DNA from: Anarhynchus alexandrinus
Lineage: Eukaryota > Chordata > Aves > Charadriiformes > Charadriidae
Length of the DNA stretch: 64,000 bases
Assembly (NCBI GenBank): GCA_008711295.1
Contig: VUYV01000156.1
Span: 720,174 to 784,173 of the forward strand
Reading direction: 5' to 3'
Under the pieces are notes generated by a model. It ran no database searches, was not told the origin of the DNA, and saw only the letters and a list, made by a program, of their open reading frames with translations. Below are positions 22,266-33,603 of the stretch, piece after piece (the first letter of the stretch is position 1; the number at the start of each line of letters is the position of its first letter). The position numbers were made by a program, and so were the translations under genes.

Positions 22266-22936
22266 AGGCAAGAAAGCCTTCAAATAGCTTTGCAAGTTCT
22301 TTTGGGTTATTTCTCAATGCATATATATAAATAGGAGATTTTTAATAGGTATTTTAATAGATATTTTCATAGTTCTGAATCGAAACAATGGGAGTTGAAT
22401 TTTATTTCTATACTCTTCATCTCTACCAAACATGCTTGAGGAGAGGAAATGAATTTTTTCTTAGGCTTGTATGATTGTGGTGACGCAATTTGAGCAGTTT
22501 AGGACTGCAGAGGATTATTATCCGAAACGTTGCTTGGTTTTTTTTTTTGAGCCATGTCCTAGGAACATGGACTTAAACACTGGGGGCAGGGGAGGAAGGG
22601 NTAGGCAAGAAAGCGTTCAAACAACTTTGCAAGCTCTTTTGGGTTATTTCTCAATGCATCTATATAAATAGGAGATTTTAATAGGTATTTTAATAGATAT
22701 TTTCATAGTTCTGAATCGAAACAATGGGAGTTGAATTTTATTTCTATACTCTTCATCTCTACCAAATGTGCTTGAGGAGAGGAAATGAATTTTTTCTTAG
22801 GCTTGTATGATTGTGGTGACGCAATTTGAGCAGTTTAGGACTGCAGAGGATTATTATCCGAAACGTTGCTTGTTTTTTTTTTTTGAGCCATGTCCTAGGA
22901 ACATGGACTTAAACACTGGGGGTGGGGGAGGAAGGG
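22266..22936. repeat. Tandem duplication, two copies of about 335 bp separated by an N
   Basis: Copy 1 (22,266-22,600) and copy 2 (22,603-22,936) differ by only about ten scattered substitutions and single-base gaps, roughly 97% identity by eye. They meet at a single N (22,601). The divergence and the N suggest two alleles or two contig ends placed in tandem rather than an old duplication. Confidence 0.9.
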
Positions 22937-25900
22937 GGGAATCTTGTAGGGGCTTCTTTAAAGCCACTTATAGAGCTGTTCATTAGAAGTTCTTATCAGA
23001 GTTAAGTGCCAAAACTTTCAGTTTTGGGCTCTAATAAAGCTGTTGCGTGCCTGAAAGAAGATAAGCGTTGGACTTGCAGTCGTGTGAGAACTGAAAGCTT
23101 CTTACTATTGTAGTAATTATGAGTCAGGATGGTCATTAGCCTGCTGTAACAAGTAGAAAAAGATAACCAAACCTTCAGCAATTGAATTGCTATCTACACG
23201 GTTTTTACTTAGAGGGGGAAAAGAATACATGCGCATTCCAGCAGTTTCTTTAAAGAGTGTATGTGTGCAGCATATGAACGGCTCTAGCTTTGCTGTAATT
23301 TTTACTTGTCTTATTTTACAGAATTAGTGTAAGCTTTAATGTGGGGTGGTAGGAGATCTAAGTCTTTTTTCCAGGTCAAAATACCCCTTTAATTTGGTTG
23401 GGGGCTGGGGAGAGAATTGCCACGAGCCGAGTGGCCTGTTAACTCCAGCTACAGGCTTGACCCAGTTACAGTTGGGCAGCGAAGTCTGCAGAGCTCTGGC
23501 GTGACTGGGAAGTGTGTGTGCGCTTTGAGCTGGGCCAGCCTAGGAATAGACAACATCAATTTCGCTGCAGGAGCAGCGCTTGGATGCAAATAAGATGAAC
23601 GGCAAAAATAGAAGAAAAAGAAATTAGCTGCGTTTTGTTGTTCAAAATACATAGGTTTGGCACATTGGAGAAGAGGTGAAGAACTGAAGATACCTTATTT
23701 TGTTAGTTTTTCTTTAATAGTTATAAACAATTTTACGCTTCGTAGTTTCTAAGGATAAAAAACTGCCAGTATTTTAGTGAAAAGCATGAAAATATGAGTA
23801 TTTGTGGGTACTTTTGCTGATGCAAACAATGTTGTTGCCATACACATCAGCCCCTTCTGTTTATGTTTTCATAGTGACTGTTTTTTCTGGTCTTAGTATT
23901 GGTTAAATACATGCTTTCTGTGCCTTTCAACAAGTGTTATTAATGACTGTGAAGTTCTAAAACTTGTTATTCCTACTGTTGTAAAACTAGGATGATCTTT
24001 ATTTTACAATGTTGATGAGAATTTGAAAGACATAAATAGGAATGTAATCTAAGTTTGTCTTTATTCCGTTCTGCTAATGAGCTCAGACTTCAGCTTGGAT
24101 TAAGTCTGGCCGCTTTTTCAATTCAGCCATAGTATCAGTAACTCTTGGTAGGGAGTGAGTTGTGCCAAAATTTAAGAGGGATGTTTATCTGCTGCAAATA
24201 TGTTCAGCCATACAAGGCTTTCGATGGACTAAGCTGTCTCATCCGTAACGAAAGCATTCGGCCCAGCGAAGCCATGATGCATTCTAAACAGGGTTGGAAT
24301 TTCTGGCCACCATAATTGTGTTTGATATTTCATGAGAACACTCAAAATTCTTCATTGAACAACATGAGCACAGATGCCTTTCTAAAACGGGTATTTATGC
24401 TAAAGTTGTGCAGCTCAGCTGGCTCGTTCCTTTACTTAGAGACCTTACAAGAAATGTCATTTTTAGTATTTGTTGTCAGACAGTGCGCTTACTGTATTGG
24501 CACTATTAAATGTCAGATATTAGTCTAATCTGCCCTTAGAATGTTTTAAGCAACATAATGGTTGTAGACTTACCTAAATATCATCCTATTCTTGCAGTAC
24601 ACACGTACAAATGAAACAGGGCTTTTCTTTTGCATGTTTGAGCCTACAATAACAGTTATGTCCAAGAAGATAGGTGTCTTGATTTATGCAAATAATATTA
24701 AATCTTTCTAAAACATGTTTGAATTAATGTATCTTGTAATTCTTACTAGTCGTCATAATGTTCAATTTAGGTTCTTCACAAAATGAGTATTTAAAAAACA
24801 AATCACTGCAGCTCTCTGTGGTTACTGCCTTGTGAAGGAGAGATTAAATGAATTGATGTGATTACAGTAGAGTTTCTAATACAGCTTCAGATCTTTTGTT
24901 ACTCTCCTAAGTACAGTTTTACCTAGTAGGAAAGATGCTCCCTACTGCTACGTGGTTGTGTGGGTTTGCAGGAGAGGGTTCCCCGTGTCTGACCCATTCT
25001 CACTAAACTTGGCAAGGCAACGGATGTTTTGTTGTTTTCTACCTCAATATGGTTGAATCACAGTACACGTGGGAAAGACTCATCAATAGTTACAGATCAG
25101 CATTTCAAGAAGGTCAGGGAAACTGGTTTCTGCGTGGTGAGCATTATGCTAATTCAGTCGTTAAACATATTGGAATTGCGCTTCCTTTTGCTTCTGCAGT
25201 GCTTGCAGATTCCATCAGAGCCTTTGCTCTGCGCTTGGAGTACAGAGGGTTAGTTTTAGGCAGGGAGAACTTTTCTTGTACGCTGTAGTGTAATCACATG
25301 CAAGAAACGTGTCTGCAGATCTGTTTGAATCAAGTTCTTTACATGAAATACTTGCTTAGTGTCACTGTCATGTTGGTGCTTGTGGATGAAGATGAACTCT
25401 AAGGAGATGATGGAGAGGTTGAAGCCTTGTTTAAGATGAAATACATGTTTTCCTCTCCTGAAGGCACTTTATATTGGGCTAAAAAGCTAGGGTGGACCAG
25501 CAGCTGTAAGGATTGAATTCATTGTTTATGTGCGTGCAAAAATGAAATGAGAGTGTGTTTTGAAGCAGATGTGTAACTTAGGCCCCATTACTAACACCTC
25601 TTGCAAACTATGCTAAGCCTTTTCACTCATATTTGGCCTTGAATACGAAGAATGTGTATTACTATTGTTTCCTAAGGAGGATGTGTATTATCTTTAGAGA
25701 TTATTTGTGATGCGTTAAAGCGTATGTGATATACGTGTAAAGTAATGATCACACAGAGTGTCATGTTTGTTGATATTGGACTGTTGCATGCAATGTAAAA
25801 AGTAGTTAATTTTGAATCTAGGTTTTTTTGGACTATAGTTGTATGGTTGACTAAGATGGTTTTTGCACAAGCTTGGCTTTGTAAGGAGCAGGTTAGTATA

Positions 25901-28676
25901 TTTTTCAAATTGTCTCCAAAAGTCTCATCTTGACTCCATTAAGTTTCCTTTCTTTTCTTTTTTCTTTTTTAATGTAACAGCTTTAATTCCAGATTAGTAC
26001 ACTTTCAAAATGCTGCCTTTATAGATGCTGAAAATGGTTGCTTTGAGGTTAAAGATTTTGCCATCTTTTCTGTTTAGCTTAGCTCTAAAAATGATCATGC
26101 TCTTATGTCTGTTACATCCTTTCTGATAACACTGGAGAGTTGAACTCTGGTATTGCTCCTGATGAGTTGGAAGCATCATTATACCTTGAGTTAGTTGGAG
26201 TCTTCCCACGAGTTCCCGGGGCAGGGAGACTTCTGCTTTCCTGCCCACCTCCTGCTCAAGGCTGCTGTAGTCTGGATTTTTCTTACTGCTTTAAATCCTT
26301 TATAAACTGTGGCCTGCTCCATTTTCTGCTTATGTTGGCTCCTTCAAATACTGTGAGGCAACTCCGTTCTGGAGATCGGCATCTCGACATCCTGTTAATT
26401 ACACTGGTTCCACCAGGACTCAGTTGCTGATGGGAGTGTGGAAAAAGCCTGTGAATATGGGAGGGGCACCTAAACCCCACAGTTTGAGAACATCTCCAGG
26501 AGTGTGGAGAAAGAGGTAATGAAGCAGATGGCAGGTTAGCATCTGGAGAGCTTTAAAACTGGTAACAGCACGTATTGGAAGGCAAAGGATGCCATTTGGA
26601 CACTTGGCCATCTGGCAGGTTCCTGCTCAGCTGGCCCTGCCTGGGGGGTCAGTCCGAGTCCCTGGCACTGCTCTGAGTGCAGTGGCCACTGCCAGCGCTC
26701 AGCGGGCTCTGGCTGTGGAGCTGTTGGTTGTGTTTGAGCCCAAGGGTAGTGACTGCTGACGCGTTGGAGAGTCAATACCTGAACTTGTCTTCAAAGAGTA
26801 ACTAGAGAATGTCCTGTTGGCCAGATTCAGCGGCTCTGCTCTCGGTTACATCTGGAGAGTGTACTGGAGAGGAGGCTGGAGTGAAAAACTTGTTGAGGCA
26901 TGAGTGTATATTTTAAACTACATAATTAACAGAAGGTTGTTTATAACTATTTAGCCAATATTGGCTTTAAACCAATGTACGAGACAGTGTTTGTTAATAA
27001 GTTGGACTGGCTTCTATTAGGCATCAAAATCTGTAGGGTTTATCATTTTGCTGCAAAACAAACAGGCCACGCAATGTCTCAACAGTGGGCAGTTTTGGTC
27101 AGGTAGATCTCTTCTCCCAATATTTATATCTGTTTTTCATTCACCCTGGTTTTGTTACCGCTTTGGCTTTTGAACCTGAAGAGTTCTGGGGAGGGGAACT
27201 CGGGTTGACCAGTGCAATTCCTGGGCAGAGTTTGTGTCCAGTAGTTCAGATGTATCTTTTGTCCACGGTATGCTGGTTGGTGCGTAGCTGATGAAACAAA
27301 AGAAAAAAATCACCCAGTCTTCTTCACTGAGCAGGCACCTGGTCAACAGCATGTTGGCTCATCAGGACTCTACACTATAGATTACTGGAAACTGGAAAGA
27401 AATTATATTTTGTGCCTATGTTGCTCCTGAAGCATCCTCCGCTGGCTGCTATCTCAGGAAAGATGCTGGGATGTGGGGCTCTGATTTCACTTGCCAAGTT
27501 TGCCGCTGACTTGGGGAAGCTGAAGATAACGTTTGGCCTTAATGTTCAGCTCCTTGGATTGGCATGGCTCCTGTTCTGTAAATGATTTGATTCAGATGGA
27601 ATTCCTCCTGCAGAAGTTCTGGATGCAGTGTCAGTTACCTGTTGTTTTCATGCCAGCATCGTGCTACTATTTGAACTTTCAGATCTGCAACAAAAAGGCC
27701 AGTGAAGTTGTCAGCTCAGCAGATTTCCCAGTAGCTGCAGGACTTACCGTGCCTCTTGAAGTTGGTGAAGGTGTCTTGTGCCTTCCAGAGGCATCCAGCG
27801 GTACTAACAGTGAAGCTAAACCCAGGATAAATTAGTCACGCTTTGCTGTGTGGCTTTCTCGGGGCAGGAATGGACAGAGGTGGGGAGCTGGGAGAAGTTG
27901 GTGTATTCTGGTTTTGTTTTGGATTGCAGTCAAAGCAACCTTCTTTGTAATAAATTTGGAAAGATGATGTTTCTAAGTACACTATGAGATCATACTCAGG
28001 TTACTAAATGCTATGAAAATCCCTTCTTTGGCTATGCCCTGAGAAATTTGGTTCAGGTCCTGGGGCTGCTCTAATACTGGTGTGAGTGTGGTCTGGTGGG
28101 TGTGATTTGAGGGAAGCGTCTCGGTCTGGATGCTCCCAGGCAAGTGAGTGCTCATGCCTGGGTTCTGGCATTTGGATGAACTGCTGAAAACATACCTGTG
28201 ATCTTTCGTTCCGGCTATTTTTTGTGAGCTCCAAAATATGCCTGTGTCAGCGATTCATTATTATCCTGCCTTAAAATGTAGGTGATCTCTACACTGTGCC
28301 ATGTGTTCTTTGACAGTGTCTGTGGTTTTTTTTAAAGTGTTTTTATGTTACTCTTTTATCATCATTTTAATGTGTTCAAGTGGTTCTGTGGCTTCTGGCT
28401 TAAAACTTATCACAAACTTTAAAAACACTGTTCACTTGTGATTAAAAATGCACTTCTGTGCTAAAGCTTGTGAATGTCACTTAAGTAGCCACTTAGGCTT
28501 CCGCTCGCCTCCCTCGGTGCCCCCGCTAGCGCGGTGCGCTGGGTGCGGGGGTGTGTGCCGCTCGAGCGTGTGTTCACAGACATGCACTTCCAGGTGCTCC
28601 CTGCCTCCACGGGTTGGATTTCAGTGCTGGGTTTCTTGCACTTCTGCTATTTTTTTTTCCTCTTCCACCCCTCTCA

Positions 28677-28682
28677 ATAAAA
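28677..28682 (+). terminator. Possible poly(A) signal inside the intron
   Basis: AATAAA preceded by a pyrimidine run and followed by TGTCTGAACTGTTTTCTTTC. The composition resembles a 3' end, so it could end a noncoding or prematurely polyadenylated transcript. There is no gene body to attach it to. Confidence 0.25.
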
Positions 28683-30770
28683 ATGTTAATATTTTAAGTG
28701 TCTGAACTGTTTTCTTTCAACTAATAGGCCTTTTTCCTTTTCTGTGCTTCCTCAAGCATATAGGGAGATGGAGGGGATTGTTTTGTAGTCACAAAGCTTC
28801 TAGATAGTGTGTTGACCAATACTTCAATACAGGCCTTGGTTTTGCTGAATAACATCGTGTTCCTGAAGAACACGGTAGTAAATGATGGCTAATGCGCACG
28901 TGCGGGCTTTGTGCTGTCAGAATTCTTGGTTTAAACACGCTTTTGTTCAGAAACGGGAAGAAATGTCACTGCTTTGATTCCTTATAGCCATACAGAACTC
29001 TCTGATGCTCTGTTCAATTCGTATCACTTATGGAGGAAGAGGAAACTCTTTTGAGGATTGCTGATAACAAGAACCTGCTAGCAGGTAACAAAAGAAACAT
29101 ACGTACAAAATTAGCAAAACCAGTCAGTGTTTCTGAAATGGGTAATTGTATTGGTGGTGGGGGGGTAAAGTTAGGCTATTTCCTGCATATGTGCAAAGCT
29201 AGATGTAGCCACTGGAGGAAAAATGGGAGCTTTATCATCACAGTAGCAGCAGTAGCTCCTCTGGCGCATAAAACATTCTTGACATAGCTGCTTTTTTATG
29301 GTATGCAGCTCGGGGCAGATTATTGATGCCTGACAGGAGGCAGCACCCTGCTGCAGTAAGGTGTCCTGCCCAGCTGAGTGCTGTGTTGAGTACACAAGGC
29401 AGAGATCAACGAGCTGTCTGAAAATTGTTAACAACCTGAGAGGCAAAAAGATTAATTTCAAAGTATGTAATTGTTTGGTAGAGCAGAGGATGACATAAGG
29501 GATTTTTGCCCACAGAATGATAAATGCCACCAAGTGTTTTGCTTTTATAACAATACTTTATTAGACTCAAAACAGATCCACCCATCTCTCGCTAGGCTAG
29601 TAATTTTTTCAATATTTATGGCACATGACTGGAAATCAGGAATCTGATGGTCCGTGTCCATTTGAATGAGTTTTAATGGCTCTATCTATATACTGAAAGG
29701 CATAACTAGAGTAAAATTAATCCAGTTGAAGATTGTTGATAATTGGCTTGTTCAAAATTGGGTCATCTTTTAGGTAAAGCATTTGAATTGCTGCTATAGG
29801 AGCAACAGCTTGGGCAAAGCAGGGTTTTTATCAGATCACCTGCCCAGCATCGTACTTAGTGCTGGGTAAAGCAGCTGAGACCGGTGTTTTCTGTGCTGTG
29901 TGGTGTTGGCCTACCAGGACTGGTGCTGCAGCTGGATTTTCAACGCAGTCAGGCCATTGCTGAGTACACTGGAAAATTTCCCCCAGAGCTGATGCCAGTG
30001 ACACGTAAACCCAAGTCCAATTTCAGTTCTACTATTCCCTCCATTTTCCCTTACATATTTTTGGGTTATGGGGACCACGCATAAAAAGGTCAGTCATAAA
30101 AACTCCTCTGTATTCACACACGCGAGAGAGACATGTCGGGATCTGCATCTGCTGGCGCACAAAAGGAGGTTTGTCGGTGAAGCTGGGGTTTGTCTTGGCA
30201 GTGCCAGTGGCCCTGTGCCTGCAGAGCCGGGGCTCAGGACGGAGGTGCTGCCCCTTTTCCAGGCGATTCGGTGGTCTGTGCGATGCCACCATTGTTACTG
30301 TCGGCTCTTAGGAATGTTGTTAAGGCAAAATTTGCTAGATAGTGCCTACGGCTTTTTTTTTTTTTCAAGTGTTTGTAGCCATCACACTTAGTTGCATTCT
30401 GTGGTAATTCTGAGCTGAATCTGGGAGAAGCAAAGCTTAGTGCACGGTGGTGTTTTCCAGTGTTGGCTGTCGGTGTCTCTGCTGGCAGTGCCTTGAAAGC
30501 TGCTCCGTGGGACCCCCTGCCTGCCGCGGCATGTGAACGGGGGGAAGCGAGATGGAGTCATGTTGTTTATTAATGCTAACTCCGTCAGTCTGTTGTCATA
30601 GCCTTTGTCTTTTCCAACGGTAACACTGAGATATCATTACCGTCCACTTCAGATAGGTACCTCCATGGTGCAGCTTTGTGGCAAGCTTGGTCTTAAAGAC
30701 AAAGGTTGCTACAACTTGGAGGAGCAGGCTTAGAAATTGTTCGTTTGTTCATGGAACAGAAAAATCTGTT

Positions 30771-30815
30771 CCTGGAGATCATCTGGTCCGACCCCCTGGT
30801 TAGAGCAGGGCCAGC
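30771..30815 (-). mobile_element. CR1 fragment (antisense orientation)
   Basis: The string GGAGATCATCTGGTCCGACC and the following CCCTGGTTAGAGCAGGG match the reverse complement of the well-known CR1 3' region, remembered as GGAGATCATCTAGTCCAACC followed by a CCCTG...AGAGCAGGG block. Only about 45 bases are recognisable and the 3' terminal octamer repeats are absent. A dead relic. Confidence 0.7.
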
Positions 30816-31546
30816 TCGGAGTGTGCTTCTCCCATTACACTGCAGTTCATTTCTAGAGTAGTGCTTGGGACAAGTATTTTGGGCTTGAGTCTAGTTTCTT
30901 GTTGACCAAGCTAGGCTACATGCTTCTGTTATGACTAACACAAATATTTGAAAGGTAGAATGGTGGACTGAGTGGAGAAATTGCTGCTAGACAATATTGG
31001 CTGTGTTGAAAGAAAACATGTTGTTTGCAGCAAAATCCAAAGCTGTTGAACACAGAGCTTTTTAGTGTATTATTTTTAAGAAACGAAATGAGAATAGGCT
31101 AGTGAAGACATCAAACGGTATAGCTGTAAGAGCTGAAGCAGAGCAAACACTTGGAACAAGAATAGGCAGTGACAAGTTTCTTTTTAGCTAGGTGAAAGCT
31201 TAGAAGCAGCATAATCTATTACAGCATCTTTGTTCTAAGTATTTCGTCTGTAGGTGGCACGTGCTTTTTGTGAATGAGTCTTTTAGTTAGTGATTGTGTA
31301 GCTCAGAGTCTATCCTTCAAGACAAGTACAGTGGTAAAACTACTACAAGAGACGTTTTCCCAGGGTCAGTTAGTTTTTGCTCTTCAATAATTGTTGGCAG
31401 TAGCTGTATGGTGGCCTGAGACAGATGCTTTTAACCAGTATGGTGAGAACAAATCTTGAGGACTAGAACAGAAGGAAAGCTGTCTTCCCTATGGAAACTG
31501 TGCAGTTTAGCTTTGCCCAGACGTTCTGTCTTCGAGAAGATGCGTG

Positions 31547-31570
<24 letters not shown>
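31547..31570. repeat. (TA)12 microsatellite with complementary flanks
   Basis: Twelve TA units flanked by TGCGTG on the left and CACACACGCA on the right, so the whole can fold as a cruciform. It is likely to be length-polymorphic. Confidence 0.9.
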
Positions 31571-31578
<8 letters not shown>

Positions 31579-33441
31579 CATATAATTTTTAATGTGTGAT
31601 GATTCTTTTTAGTCTTCTCTCCCATCACACTGTTTCTTCCATTTTATGGGTTCAGGTTTTCTTCACATGATTAAACGGTTGAAGTCATCTGGTCGCGTGT
31701 TGAAGGCAGTGCTCCAAGGCCAGTAGCCTCAGGTTTTCTTAAAGTCCTGATGAAACTACTTTGTTCTTTTCTCCATATGGTAATACCTTAATCCCTTTTT
31801 CAGCAATCAGACGAATGTATAAAAGCTGTAGCATTTATAAATTAGTACTGGAGATTCCAAGTCAATCACAGAACAACGCAAGCTGGTTATGCTTTCTGAG
31901 GGTGGTTTACCAGGCCAGGTCACAAATGCGTTTTCCAGCGCTGGAAATCCTGTTAGAATTTGAAGAGGAAGATCAGAGGATTATGGGCTTTGTCCTTTCT
32001 TACAGTCCCTTCTGACACAAAAGCACCAGCCACGCATAAAGGCAAGCAGGAAATGTCTTCTCACATCACGCTATTTCTGTAATATAGTGACCTTCAGCAG
32101 CTCGGTTCGTATGAAACGATCCGTTCCCTCGGATTCCCGCCTGGGTGCAGGGGGTGATGTGTCAGGTTTATTTCCGAAGGCTTCATAGCCTTTGCTTGCA
32201 AGCAGTAGTTCTGTGAAGGCACTTGCCTATTTTTGTAACAAGTAGGTGGATTTTTTTTAATAAACCAAAGCCCACAGATCGGTGACTTGCGTGCCACTTC
32301 AGGTCAGCGGCAGACCCATCTCTCAGGAGCCGTGGGAGTGTCGCAGCTCTCCAGTTCTCCTTAGCTCCGCTGGTTTCCATACTGGCTGGCAAGCTTAGCA
32401 AGGTGTTTCACCGCAGCGGTTTTCTGAGGGGTATTTTAACTTTGCATTTGCTCCATGAAGTAAATAGTTTCAATGTTGGCATCCCTGTAGTTTTCATCAG
32501 TGTTTTGGAAGGAAACTGTCCCAATGATACCGTTGCTGCTTATAGAGCATTTGCAGCAGCTGGTACCCCTGAAAGCAGCACGTGGGGTGAGCCAAACAGA
32601 AAATCCAGTGGTGATATCTGTGTCCTGTCAGCTCTGAGATCACAGACAGTTGTCCTTTGTCTTCCCTTACTGCCAAGAGGACGAGAAGTACGTGCAATTA
32701 CAGTAAATATTTTCAGGTGTGGGTGGTCTCTAAGCTCCTTTTACTGTTGAAACCTCGTATTGAGCGTGGTATTCTGTAGGGGAGTATCAAATGGAAGAAT
32801 GCCAAAGTGTTTCTTCAGTCCTGTGGTTCTTTCTGCGCTGCAGGCAGCTGGCTCATCCATCTCCTTGCTCTCCCCCAGCCACGGCCATGGTGTGTCTGCC
32901 AAAGGAGAGCGTTCCCCCTGGGAGCTGGAGCCCCTAGAGAAGCTGCAGCCCTGCCTCGCCTCCGCGGGCTCCAGCGAGAAGGGGATGGTCTGACGTGCTG
33001 CCTGCCGGAGGTCTGAGAGATCGATAGCTACTTGATGTATTTCTGAAACAGTAATGAACCAAATTTCACCTCTTCTAAAGCAAGGTCCATACGCTCAAAG
33101 GAGGTATAAATAATTTAGTATGTGATTAATTTCATCGTATTTGTGATGTACAGCATACGACTACGAAAAAGACATAGCTGGGGATTTAACCCCGTTCCTT
33201 AGAATCTGTGCAGAAAAACGTATTCTAATCAAAATTTATTTTAAATACAGTTAAAAGTGAAGTTAAGCTTCCTGCAACAAGACGACTGTTGTTCCTACAA
33301 ATTAACCAGGAGGGAATTAAGTGATTCTGAAAAGGTTTGAGGATAAACTTGGCAAGTTGCAAATTAAAGTATCCCCCCTGCATTGTGTCAGGGATGTAAC
33401 CCTGTTGACCTTTGGGAACTGCACATAGAATGAAGTTCTAC

Positions 33442-33603
33442 CTGAAACAACTGAATATCTTCCTGTAACAGCCTTAGTTTGACTTCTTTTTCTTTTTTCA
33501 GTTCCATAGACAATTTTTCTTGCTTGTAGTCAAACCTGATCATTAATATTTCATCTGGCATGCGATGCAATTGCTTCTGGAATGTATTTTTTTTCACATT
33601 GAA
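33442..33603 (-). other. Exon-like open stretch, coiled-coil peptide, minus strand (unproven)
   Basis: On the minus strand this stretch is bounded by an acceptor (pyrimidine-rich sequence ending TATGCAG) and a donor (CAG then GTAGAA). It is exactly 54 codons, in phase 0 at both ends, and open only in that frame. The peptide starts FNVKKNTFQKQLHRM and continues with a heptad-like, Lys/Glu-rich helix (MELKKEKEVKLRLLQEDI). I do not recognise the protein. A-rich DNA easily gives Lys/Glu-rich frames, so chance is a serious alternative. Confidence 0.2.

Noticed and set aside
24565..24655. Minus-strand exon-like stretch with perfect GTAAGT donor (peptide with KKSPVSFVRVYCKN)
   Set aside because: A six-base donor is expected several times by chance in 22 kb; the acceptor is ordinary and there is no partner exon in matching phase.
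27683..27835. Minus-strand GTAAGT donor at about 27,744 with a short open frame upstream
   Set aside because: Same chance argument; no family match and it overlaps an equally unsupported plus-strand frame.
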